DNA of 64,000 nucleotides from Acuticoccus sp963704595 (GTDB lineage: Bacteria > Pseudomonadota > Alphaproteobacteria > Rhizobiales > Amorphaceae), in assembly GCA_963704595.1 (NCBI GenBank), contig OY969922.1, forward strand, positions 372,001 through 436,000, written 5' to 3'. The position numbers and the translations under genes are program-made. The number at the start of each line of letters is the position of its first letter. Within the stretch, counting starts at the first letter, position 1. Below are positions 40,801 to 47,000 of this stretch, in pieces. A model generated the notes under the pieces. The model did no database searches, was not told the origin of the DNA, and was given only the letters and a program-made list of their open reading frames with translations.

Positions 40801-43055
40801 CGCTGGTGGTGCTGCGCCCCGGCGGCGTCCGGCTCGTGCGCCGGCTGGAGCCCGCCGCGGCCGCTGACCACGCCGCCGCGGCGCCCGGCCTCCCCCATGG
40901 CGGGCGCTACCTCATCGCCGGCGGCGCAGGCGGGCTCGGCATCGAGCTCGCAGAGTGGCTCGTTACCGAGCGCGGCGCCCGTGTGATGCTGACCGGCCGC
41001 CGCAGCGCCGGCGCCCTGCCCGAACGGGTGCGGGCGCGGCTCGCGAGCGCCGGCGGCGCCATCGTCTACCGCACCGCCGATCTCCTCGACGCCGATGCCC
41101 TGAGGGCCGCCGTCGCAGAGGCCCGCGAAGTGCTTGGCGGGCCGCTCACGGGCGCGATTCACGCCGCCATGGTGCTCGCCGACGCCGGTGCCGCAACGAT
41201 GGATGAGGCGACCTTCCGCGCGGCGCTGGACCCCAAGGTCCGCGGCAGCCTCAACCTCGTCCGTGTGCTGGCCGGCGAACCGCTCGACGTGCTGGTCTTC
41301 TTCTCCTCCGTTCAGCCGTTCGCGGGCGGTGCCGGACAGGCGAACTACGTCGCCGGTTGCGCCTTCCAGGATGCGCTCGCGGCGCGGCTGTCGGGCGCGG
41401 CACAGCACAGGGTGCGCGTCGTCAACTGGGGCTACTGGGGCAACGTCGGCGCGGTCGCGACGGCGGCGCACCGGCAGCTGTTCGATGCACGCGGCGTCGG
41501 CTCCATCGAGCCCGCCGAGGGCTGGGCCGCGCTCGACGCGCTGGTCGCGGGCGAGGACGTGCAGCGCGTCGTCTACCGCGGCGACCGCGCGGGCCGCGCC
41601 GCCATCGGCATCGCCGGTCCCGCGCCCGAGGGCGTAGGCTTCGAGGCCGCCTTCGCCGCGCTCGAAAGCCATGCCCGGCACCGCGTCCGCGCCGCGCTCC
41701 AGCGCCTCGGACTGCCCGAGGACGGCACAGCCGTTGCGGTGGGCCGCCTCGCCGTCGCGCCGGAGCACCGCGCCAACCTCCTGCCTGCGCTGCTCGCGAT
41801 GCTGGCGCGAAGCGGCCTCGTCGCGCTCCGCGAGGACACCGTCGCCGCCCTCCCGGCCGCCGAACCCGGCCTGCCCGACGATGCGGCGCTCGCCCCCGCC
41901 GCCGCGCTCCTCCTGCCGTGTCTCGACGCCTATGGCGATCTCCTCGCCGGCCGCCTCGCCCCTGCCGAGGTGCTGATGCCGGACGGCAGCACCGACCGGC
42001 TCGCGCGCCTCTACCGCGACCATCCCCCGTCCGCCCGCTGCAACCGCGAGGTCGCCGACGCGCTCGCCCGCCATCTTGGAGGCCGTCCAACCGGCGCGCG
42101 GCTCAGGGTGCTCGAAGTCGGCGCCGGCACCGGCGCCACGACGGACGCGCTGCTCCCCGTCCTGTCGCCCCACGCGGGTCGTCTCGCGTTCGACGTCACG
42201 GACCTTTACCCCGCGCTCGTCCAGCGTGCGGCGGCGCGGTTCGGGCCCGGCCGCCCGTGGCTCGCAGCCCGCCCGTTCGATCTCGACCGTAACCCGGACG
42301 CTCAGGGTTTCGGCGGAGGCAGCTACGATGCGATCGTCGCGACCAACGTCGTCCACGCCACCGCCGACCTTGCCGCGAGCGTCGGGCGGCTGGCGCAACT
42401 GCTCGCACCCGGCGGGTGCCTTCTCCTCAACGAGCTGACGCGGGCGCAGGACTATGACACCATCGTCTTCGGCCTGCTCCCGGGGTGGTGGACGGCGCGC
42501 GACCGGCGCGCGAACGGTCCCGTGGTGCCGGCGGCGCGCTGGCGCGAGCTCCTCGCCGGCGCCGGGCTAGCAGCTCGCCCCGGCCGCCGTGACCGACGAG
42601 GAAGCCGGACAGAGCGTGTTCGTTGCGCAGCGTCCGGGCGAGGCCGCCGAGCGCCGGGCCGCTCCCGCGGTGAGCGCACGCGCGGTGGAGGACGTGGTCC
42701 GTGCCGCCGCCGCGCGGGCAGCGGGCGCCCCGGTCTCCGCAATCGACCCCGACCGGCCGTTCGCGGAATACGGCATCGATTCCATCTCCGGCGTCGCATT
42801 GATCCACGAACTCAACCGCGTGCTTTCGATCCGCCTGCGCACGACCGACCTGTTCGATCACCCCACCGTCCGCGCGCTCGCCGCGGCCGCCGTCACCGCC
42901 GGTGCCAGCGCCGCGGGCGAGCCGGCCTTACCCGAAGCGGCCGCAAACTCGCGCCCGGCCGAACCCACCCCCGCGTCTGCCGTCGCCGACCGGGACATCC
43001 TCCCCGTCGACGGAACAGCGCCGCTCGCCGTGCGCTTCCATGGGGACGGGCCTGA
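28854..43055 (+). CDS. Hybrid NRPS/trans-AT PKS, segment 1: FT-ACP-C-A(Gly)-PCP, KS-DH-KR-ACP, KS-DH-KR-cMT
   Basis: An open frame of 4733 residues, meaningful up to about base 42568; beyond that it is out of phase. Domain order by residue: formyltransferase 22-336, unrecognised region 360-520, ACP 526-592, condensation 598-1006, adenylation 1013-1513, PCP 1526-1596, KS1 1615-2038, DH 2200-2459, KR 2480-2876, ACP 2893-2963, KS2 3001-3436, DH 3596-3823, KR 3840-4246, C-methyltransferase 4263-4569. Neither module has an AT. The expected next domain (ACP) is in the +1 frame, and removing the A at 42569 joins them. GTG 28854 is the longest start; TTG 28902, just before DVALVGRGGLL, fits the domain better. 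The family works as an inner-membrane-associated or cytosolic megaenzyme. Confidence 0.93.
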   Translation: MPPLLRALRPPRRSRPLTRGAPPLDVALVGRGGLLVACADALLARGHRIVAVATECPGTLEWASEAGLAALPVSDGLAGELSARSPDLIFAIGHLAKLPSAVLETAGRAAINFHDGPLPRYAGLNAPAWALWHGETAHGIAWHLMDDRIDTGPILSARAVPIGPDDTAFSLCLACHEAGIAAFAEVLDLVDAGDLTGTPQDHGERSAFVRTDRPPAAGVIDWRQPAAVLERRCRALDFGPRNNPLARAKILLPGGDTLMPGAVRIIRDGTAGDAPAGTVLAIGDDEIVVAAGSGTALACRDLATPLSPGVILRGTALRDVVGPAGTRLAPPAAERIDPLQARAARAEAGWVARLAGLEPVRLPAADASTANGQFPLTAGMTTRAVLEALAAVLAPAGTATAAVGLQSERLAATLAGHHGVFEPYPLVRLDAGAMAGFAADGEAFTHTLDLPARDTALPARDALSVVVRIGEIDAPPVASGGVLPGLALTVRADRIEWHASGAADPGAVAKLLAMLRQRLGPPDALSVLREAADKVVPGAGGLAADAPFLANGFDSIRLTRLALAAGARLGRDLTATFFYRHPSLSAAAAALAPTAPALPLSGTQSLVLAAERLAPGGNAFALPFAFRVAADPERLLDATRTVLHRHAALASVIASDVDGEPVQTRGPAPTVERIRAPGDQGALASAAARPFDLAAGPLCRAFVFDPPAGEAEPVLLLVAHHLVFDGISQQVVVEEIAHALAGAAPPTAAAPFADMIAHERALLAGEEGARGRAYWQKALDGLAAPELPADRPAAAPPDRTGAVHAASLDAAHTAGLDAFAAREGVGTTAVLLAAFAAILSEATGRSDLAIGVPLAGRPEPRFDRTVGAFANPVPIRLAPTPDTSFADLARAVQEALSAAMVHGAIPLGEIIAATGGRAPFEAALYVQNYFALPGGMRRLPAIRQTGELPLALEVEPAADGLALLWRYQTARFDPATVASLAEAFARRLAAELAGATTPAQAATGFAALAAAPYPRDRTVHGLILETCRRQPDRVAVRFGDRSLTFAALDAASAALAARLVAAGARPGTRVALLLDRSELLPVAFLAVMRTGAAYVPLDPRHPAERLGHIVADCSPAVVLTDAPSLAAAIAPDAAVVDAATNGPAEPPLPADAPEDPAGLAYVIYTSGSTGRPKGVEVGHRALTNLIWSMAHRAPGFPASDRLLAITTPAFDIAALELLLPLVVGGEVVVAASEDVRDGIRLARLIASSGATVLQATPTTWQMLLAAEWGGAANLRAFCGGEALPGPLAEALLARCAEVWNLYGPTETTIWSAVARVRPGEPVTLGDPVANTALVVIDAAGAPAGPGVEGELAIAGDGLAHGYHGRPDLTAERFVATPAASGGRLYRTGDAAIRDADGRLIFRGRLDTQVKLNGHRIELGEVEAALARLPWVARAAAVVRPDAGGSPQLVGFAVARRDAARGTPAADRSTLAAILPEAMRPARIVTLEALPETPNRKLDRRRLAEMDLPAEPAAAAPAARPAPAVEAAVRTAVAELAGVPESAIDADRPLGDFGLGSLAFTRLAARLNARLGLAVDATLFYAAPSLAALVRRLAPAPATPLSHEAAIVTHPEAPDTVAIIGAAARLPGAGEDLGRYFAAILAGADGAAPLPAARFGDLSGGDPRLRHGHLLADVEGFDAAFFAISPREAEAMDPAQRLLLELAWRALEDAALPPARLAGSDTGVFIGATGSDYVDRKRLAGEAASGHTLSGQAATMLANRLSFQFDLAGPSVLVDTACSASLVAIHRAARAVLSGDCTLALAGGVNLLLSPSTFAPLAENGMLSPDGRCRSFARGGEGYGRGEGAGVLVLKRLSAALADGDPIRAVIRGSAENHGGRSQSVTAPNGAAQETLLAAAWRAADVAPDTIGLLEAHGTGTALGDPIEVNALKAALAEARPGSVVLASAKASVGHLEAAAGVAGVLAAVMALATRTLPPLPEAAADPNPRLGLAGSPLRILAAPEPWPAAEGHPRRAGVSSFGFGGSNAHVVLEEAPAVAAATPSGPLVFPLSARGSERLAATAARLLAHLKDDQGGDAQPDLAAVAHTLQTGRQPFADRLGIVARDRAALVAALDAAAQGRDAPGLWRGHAGDAVPSATPAADATPESLAAAWVAGATIDWASLWPDPPRRIALPGVALLPRRFPLPRLAPTEPADMLRPRPLPADGATLRFAVTLAPDAAVLSDHRIDDRLVLPAVVGISLLREAAALARPGAAPGSLRALSWQRPISLAPNDPARDIELRLAPDGAGFTAEIRDGGAVHLTARIIAAAALPRADADVAAIRARCTGAAYDRAACDKIFAARGFTYGATFRALTAVAASPDGAEALATIAPPASDDPLSPAALEAALQAALGVLGDRPEDAYVPYALGAVTSYAPVAGARFAHVRRATADGESADGLPRLAITLLGAGGTVLAELTDYAVRRTRPEPTRRVLFAPRWTAAPLPAAILPRVILLAASDCPLETPPGAIRVTAFPETIDAPVVNALPLSLPPGAPFAQARAASLDPALALARRGAPFRLLTLHAGDAAAAALAAFGAALEEEGGGRHLSAVRIDDPRRPGLAARLGAELATDGAADVAWLADGTRAVRRFAAIPGEPASPLDLTGPVIVTGGTGGLGGILARAIARPGARIVLSGRRPRDRAIDDLVAALRASDAEALYHAGDLAAPGAAEALVAAARAAFGPVRTIVHAAGVLDDRRFADLPAASFEAVLAPKIAATEALDAATADDPPDLFVAFTSLSGVHGVAGQTAYAFANAWLDGSIEARAARRPGRSLAIAWPLWAEGGMAGSEAMVRMMAATFGIAPMSTEGGLALLSAAIGRSEPRLVALEGPSPRLGRRLAAEPAPAPDAPRSRPTVDAAMAALITKVEEVLRLDPGSVTPQDPLVELGVDSIVNIELATFLNARFGLEVTPVLFFEHRTLAEVMDALVARHPAAFAASAPVAENAPPVAPAVIARPDEPAATPGDAVAIVGMAARLPGAADLDAFWQNLAAGRDLVTEVPPSRWDWHALAGDPAAEPGRTNSRWGAFLADVDRFDAAFFGISAREARLMDPQHRIALETVWHALEDAAIVPSSLACSRTGVFLGVTNADYGELLRDRTGGGLEFLYDSGTGRAFLANRISHRLDLTGPSEPVDTLCSSSLVALHRAAGAVRSGECDLALAGGVSVIASPRLHVSFASAGMLSPAGRCRAFDHHADGFVRGEGAGIVVLKRLSAALSDGDRIHAVVRGGGVNHGGRTASLTTPNPAAQAALVAEAWTRSGIDPAAAGLIEAHGTGTALGDPIEVEALQRAFADLAARAGSGPERLWLGSVKSNIGHLEAAAGIAGVVKAVLALRHRWIPPSIHIEAPNPHLKLANGPLALAREGAAWLAPVGRDGMALRRAAGVSSFGAGGVNAHIVLEEAPAAEAATPDDGNLRVLPLSARDGERLAEMAARLADHLAADDASLADVAATLQSGREAMAERLAIVAADHAAAVRLLRAAAAGDHAREGVHRGTVRRPRPANGYRAATADALARAFVAGTLDGWPASGGRRVALPLYPFARERHWIDAPAAGPSHHGASLPELRLTADAPLLADHVVAGRVVLPAAASLVALLDAAPAGEGLADVTFLRPVVAGPDGLRATVAIEGSRATLASPDGTTFVEARLAASSPPDALPAAPEQHEVLDAAALYARFDAQRMRYGPSLRVVQRLRVTGDEARADLALPAEATTFADAALLDGALQAIAGLMPAGAAPVMPFAVEAVARHGPLATARQARVRRRTGPGSPRFDIAIAAADGQVVATLRGVSVRPAGEADAQPLGVYVPVWRPAPVSGGGSSPVQRPVIVAAGPGADALAAAMEQLLPAGPPDPDALVVVAGFPDALAPEPFERAAQDLLARLRGLATRPAASLRLVTVAPQGAGPHPAAAGLTALARAAASELPGLSLVCVDIAGDTPDAAARRALDDPGEPGGALVVLRPGGVRLVRRLEPAAAADHAAAAPGLPHGGRYLIAGGAGGLGIELAEWLVTERGARVMLTGRRSAGALPERVRARLASAGGAIVYRTADLLDADALRAAVAEAREVLGGPLTGAIHAAMVLADAGAATMDEATFRAALDPKVRGSLNLVRVLAGEPLDVLVFFSSVQPFAGGAGQANYVAGCAFQDALAARLSGAAQHRVRVVNWGYWGNVGAVATAAHRQLFDARGVGSIEPAEGWAALDALVAGEDVQRVVYRGDRAGRAAIGIAGPAPEGVGFEAAFAALESHARHRVRAALQRLGLPEDGTAVAVGRLAVAPEHRANLLPALLAMLARSGLVALREDTVAALPAAEPGLPDDAALAPAAALLLPCLDAYGDLLAGRLAPAEVLMPDGSTDRLARLYRDHPPSARCNREVADALARHLGGRPTGARLRVLEVGAGTGATTDALLPVLSPHAGRLAFDVTDLYPALVQRAAARFGPGRPWLAARPFDLDRNPDAQGFGGGSYDAIVATNVVHATADLAASVGRLAQLLAPGGCLLLNELTRAQDYDTIVFGLLPGWWTARDRRANGPVVPAARWRELLAGAGLAARPGRRDRRGSRTERVRCAASGRGRRAPGRSRGERTRGGGRGPCRRRAGSGRPGLRNRPRPAVRGIRHRFHLRRRIDPRTQPRAFDPPAHDRPVRSPHRPRARRGRRHRRCQRRGRAGLTRSGRKLAPGRTHPRVCRRRPGHPPRRRNSAARRALPWGRA
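28917..33650 (+). other. Loading region: formyltransferase-X-ACP-C-A(Gly)-PCP
   Basis: The formyltransferase keeps the Asn/His/Asp triad (INFHDGPLPRYAG; DRIDTGPIL) and an Fmt-like C-terminal half. The first carrier has GFDSIRL. The condensation domain has the intact HHLVFDG. The adenylation pocket, read by alignment to the standard ten positions, is D-I-L-Q-F-G-L-I-W-K; the usual glycine code is DILQLGLIWK. Core motifs YTSGSTGRPKG and NRKLDRRRL (catalytic Lys) are intact. PCP has GLGSLAF. Together these predict a formylated glycine-type starter. Confidence 0.85.
33695..37740 (+). other. PKS module 1: KS-DH(degenerate)-KR-ACP
   Basis: KS1 has DTACSASL, EAHGTGT and a variant KASVGH. The DH first motif reads HRIDDRLVLP, with Asp in place of the usual Gly, and the second reads EAALQA, with Glu in place of Asp, so it may not dehydrate. 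KR has GGTGGLG, the catalytic Ser/Tyr (TSLSG, TAYAFAN) and the LDD motif of B-type ketoreductases. ACP: GVDSIV. Confidence 0.85.
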
Positions 43056-44005
43056 GCAGCTGGCACCGGCCCCGTTCGCCGCGAACCCGCCGGGCGCTGC
43101 CGAGGTCCAGATCGCGGTGCACGCGTTCGGCCTCAACTTCGGCGACGTGCTCGCATCGCGCGGGCTCTACCCGGCAATGCCGCCCTATCCGTTCACGCCC
43201 GGCTTCGAGATCTCCGGTACCGTCGTCGCGGCGGGTCCTGGCGCCACGCTCGCCCCGGGCACACAGGTGTTCGGCGTCACCGGCCCTGCGCTCGGCGGTC
43301 ATGCGAGCCGCGCCGTGATCCCCGAACGGCTGCTGCGCGCAAAGCCCCAGGGTGTCGCACACGAGGCGGCGGCGGCGTTCCCGGTCGCATTCCTCACCGC
43401 CCGCCACGCCTTCGCGCTCGCGGACCTTGCCGCGGGCGAGCGCGTGCTGGTGACGAGCGCGGCCGGCGGCGTCGGCCTCGCCGCCGTCCGCCTCGCGCTG
43501 GAAGCCGGCGCCGAAATCTTCGCCACCGCCGGAGCGGCCGAAAAGCGCGCCGCACTCCAGGCGATGGGCGTGCGGCATGTCGTAGACCCGGCCACGGGCG
43601 ACATCGCAGCCGTTGTCCGAACGCTCTCGGGCGGCGCGGGGATGGACGTCGTCGTCAATTCGCACGGCGGGGCAGGGGCGATCCAGCGGGGCCTCGACAT
43701 GCTCGCCCCCGGCGGGCGCTACGTGGAGCTCGCCCTCGTCGGCCTGAAGGCGACGCCGCGGCTCGACCTCACCCGGTTCATGGGCAACGAGAGCTTCCTG
43801 TCGGTGAACCTCGCCGCGCTGATCGCGAAGGGCGGCCCGCGCCTCGACGCCTATCTCGACGAGATGGCGCAGCGCCTCGCGGAGGACGCACCGGCCCCGG
43901 GCCATGTGGTCGACTGGCCGGACGTCGCCGCCGCCTACCGTTTGCTCGACGAGCGGCGCAACATCGGCAAGGTGGTCGTACGCCTCCCCGCCGAGCCCGT
44001 CGCCG
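37855..44005 (+). other. PKS module 2: KS-DH-KR-cMT-ACP-ER
   Basis: KS2 has DTLCSSSL. DH motifs are complete (HVVAGRVVLP; DGALQA). KR has GGAGGLG and QANYVAG. The methyltransferase has VLEVGAGTGATTDAL. ACP3 and an MDR-type ER (TSAAGGVGLAAV) follow the frame change near 42569. Full processing would leave a saturated alpha-methyl unit. ER after the carrier is seen in some trans-AT lines. Confidence 0.82.
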
Positions 44006-47000
44006 CGACGGCGGCCGCACCGGAGCCGGCGGCACGGGGCGGCGACGAGCCGATCGCCATCGTCGGCTTCGCAGGCCGCTTCCCCGGCGCGGGCAGCGTG
44101 GAGGCGTTCTGGGACAACATCGACGCCGGCGTGTGTTCGGTGCGCGAGGCGCCCGCCGACCGCTGGGACGCCGCCCGCTTCCACGACGCCGACCGCACCC
44201 GCCTCGACCGGACCGACTGCCGCCATGGCGGTTTCGTCGACGCGATCGGCGATTTCGACGCCGCCTTCTTCTCCATCGCCCCGAAGGAAGCCCGCCTCGC
44301 CGACCCGCAGCAGCGCCTCTTCCTCGAGACCGCGTGGCAGGCGCTGGAACATGCCGGACACGGCGGCGAGATGTCCGGCGCACGCTGCGGGGTCTATGTC
44401 GGCGCCTGCGGCGGCGACTACGCGCAGCGGCTCGAGGCGGCGGGCGAGCCGCGCGCGCCGCAGTCGTTCTGGGGCAACGACGATGCCGTCCTCGCGGCAC
44501 GGATCTCCTATCACCTCGACCTTTCGGGGCCGGCGGTCGCCGTCGATACCGCGTGCTCGTCCTCGCTCGTGGCGATCCACCTCGCCGCCGCGGCGCTGCG
44601 GGCCGGAGAATGCGACAGCGCGCTCGCCGGCGGGGTCTTCCTGCGGACCACCGAGCGGTTCCACATCCTGTGCTCCAACGCCGGGATGCTGTCGCCGCGC
44701 GGCGAGTGCAGCGCGTTCGGCGCGGCGGCGGACGGGTTCGTGCCCGGGGAGGGCGTCGGCGTCCTCATGCTGAAGCGTCTCGCCGATGCGCGGGCGGACG
44801 GCGACACGGTCCACGCCGTCATCGAAGGCTCGGCGATCAACCAGGACGGCCGGACCAACGGCATAACCGCGCCTTCGGCGCGCGGGCAGGCCGCCGTGAT
44901 CCGCGCCGCGCTGGAGCGCGCCGGCGTCAGCGCGACGGCCATCGGCCTCGTCGAGGCGCACGGCACCGGCACCCGGCTCGGCGACCCGATCGAGGTGCGT
45001 GCGCTGGGCGAGGTCTACGGTGCGGCGGGGGCGGCGCCGGGCTCGGTGGCGCTCGGCTCGGTGAAGTCCAACATCGGCCACGCGGGCCCGGCGGCCGGCG
45101 TCGCAGGGGTGATGAAGCTCCTCGGCGCGTTCGCGAGGCGGACGATCCCGCCGACACTCCACTCCGAGCCGGAAAACCCGCTGATCGCGTTCGCGGAAAG
45201 CCCGTTCGCGCTCGCCCGCAGCGCACGTCCCTGGCCCGCGCCGGGTGGCGGACGGCGCCGGGCGGCCGTCTCCTCGTTCGGCTTCAGCGGCACCAACGCG
45301 CATCTGGTGCTGGCCGAGCCTGCCGCGATGCCGATGGCGGCCGCCCGCCGGGGGCCGTTCCTCTTCCTCCTCTCGGCGCGCAGCGAGGCCGCACTCGCCC
45401 GCCGCATCGCCGACCTTCGCGGCTGGCTCGCGGATCATCCGGACGCCCGGCCCGGCGACGTCGCGGCGACGCTGCATCGCGGCCGCACGCACTTCCGCTG
45501 GCGCGCTGCGGTGGTGGCGAGCAGCCTCGTGCAGCTCGCCGCGGCGCTGGCGGATGCGCCGTCGGGCGAGGTGCCGGACACGGTCGATCCGGCGCTCGAC
45601 GCCGAGGCCGACCGCCTCGTCGCGGGCGGAGATCCTGCCCGCCTCGCCGCGCTCTACCGCGCCGGGATCGTCCCGCCGGGCGAAGCGCTTCACCCGGACG
45701 GCAGCTTCCGCCGCGTCACGCTCCCGACCTACCCGTTCGAGCGCGAGCGCTACTATGTCGACGCCGGGCCGGTGGCGGCACCCGAGCCGGCGCCGTCAAC
45801 CGGCGGGGCCGACAAGGTGGCCGCCGTCCTCGCCGCACTGGCCGAGGTTACGGGCCGCCCCGCCGCGGCGTTGCGGCCGGTGACGCCGTTCGACGAACTG
45901 GGCCTAGACAGCCTGATGATCGCCCAGCTGCAGACGGAGCTGGAGCCGCAGTTCGGCCCGATCGGCATCGACCGCTTTTTGTCCGCCCGCACCCCGGTCG
46001 ACCTCGCCGCCGGCCTTCCCGAGACGCGTGCCCCGGCACACCCGGCACACCCGGCTTCCGACGGCGCACCGACGGAGGCCCGTGTCGCCGAGGCGCTCGC
46101 CGACGCCGCAGGGATCGCCCTTGCGGACATCGACCTCGACATGCCCTTCGAGGAATACGGCCTCGACCCGTTGACGCTCGCCCGCTTCGGCGCCGCGATG
46201 CCGGCCGGTCCGGGCAGCGACCCGCTCGACGGCGCCGCGATCCTCGCCGCAGGCACGCCCCGCCGGCTCGCGGCCCGCCTCGGCGCGCCAGCAGTACACG
46301 TGCGCAGCGAGCCTCTGCCGACCGCAGCCGTAGCGGCGCCTTCCGGAGAGCCGATCGCGATCGTCGGCATTGCCGGGCGCTACCCCGGCGCGCCCGACCT
46401 CGACGCATTCTGGCGCCGCCTCGCGTCGGGAGAGACCGCGATCGGCCCGGTGCCCCGGTCCCGCTGGGATGCGGCCGCCGACGGCGTCTCGCTCGATGCA
46501 GGCGCCTTCCTGGACGGGGTCGAGCTTTTCGATTCGCACGCCTTCCGGATGACCCCGCTCGAGGCGAAGACGCTGCCGCCCGAAGAGCGGCTGATGCTGG
46601 AGATCGCCGCCGAGGCGATGGCCGACGCGGGCCTCGGCCCCAACGGCTGGGCCGGCCGCGAAGTCGCAGTCTACCTCGGCCAGACGAGCCACACCTTCCC
46701 GCTCGTCGCCGCCGGGGCGGGCCTCGCGGCGGACGGCTCCACCTTCCGCATCGCCAACCGCCTGTCGGCGACGTTCGACTGGACGGGGCCGAGCCTCGCG
46801 CTCGACGCGGCCTGCGCCTCCTCGCTCCTCGCGATCCACCTTGCGTGCGAGGCGCTCGCCGCAGGAAGCTGCGAAGCGGCGCTCGCCGGCGGTGCGAACC
46901 TCTACCTCCACCCGGACAAGTGGCGCCTGATGGGCGAGCACCGCCTCCTCGCCGCCGCGGTCCCGGACGGTCTCCTCTCCGCGGGCGCCGGCGGGTTCGT

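Noticed and set aside
42560..42600. The break at 42569 as a real gene boundary with GTG 42589 as start
   Set aside because: It falls a few residues before the end of the methyltransferase, no ribosome site precedes the GTG, and deleting one base rejoins the domain and linker smoothly.
46080..46290. Tandem carriers as a sign of HMG-CoA-synthase-type beta-branching
   Set aside because: The second carrier lacks Ser, neither has the Trp-containing branching motif, and no HMGS cassette genes are in the window.
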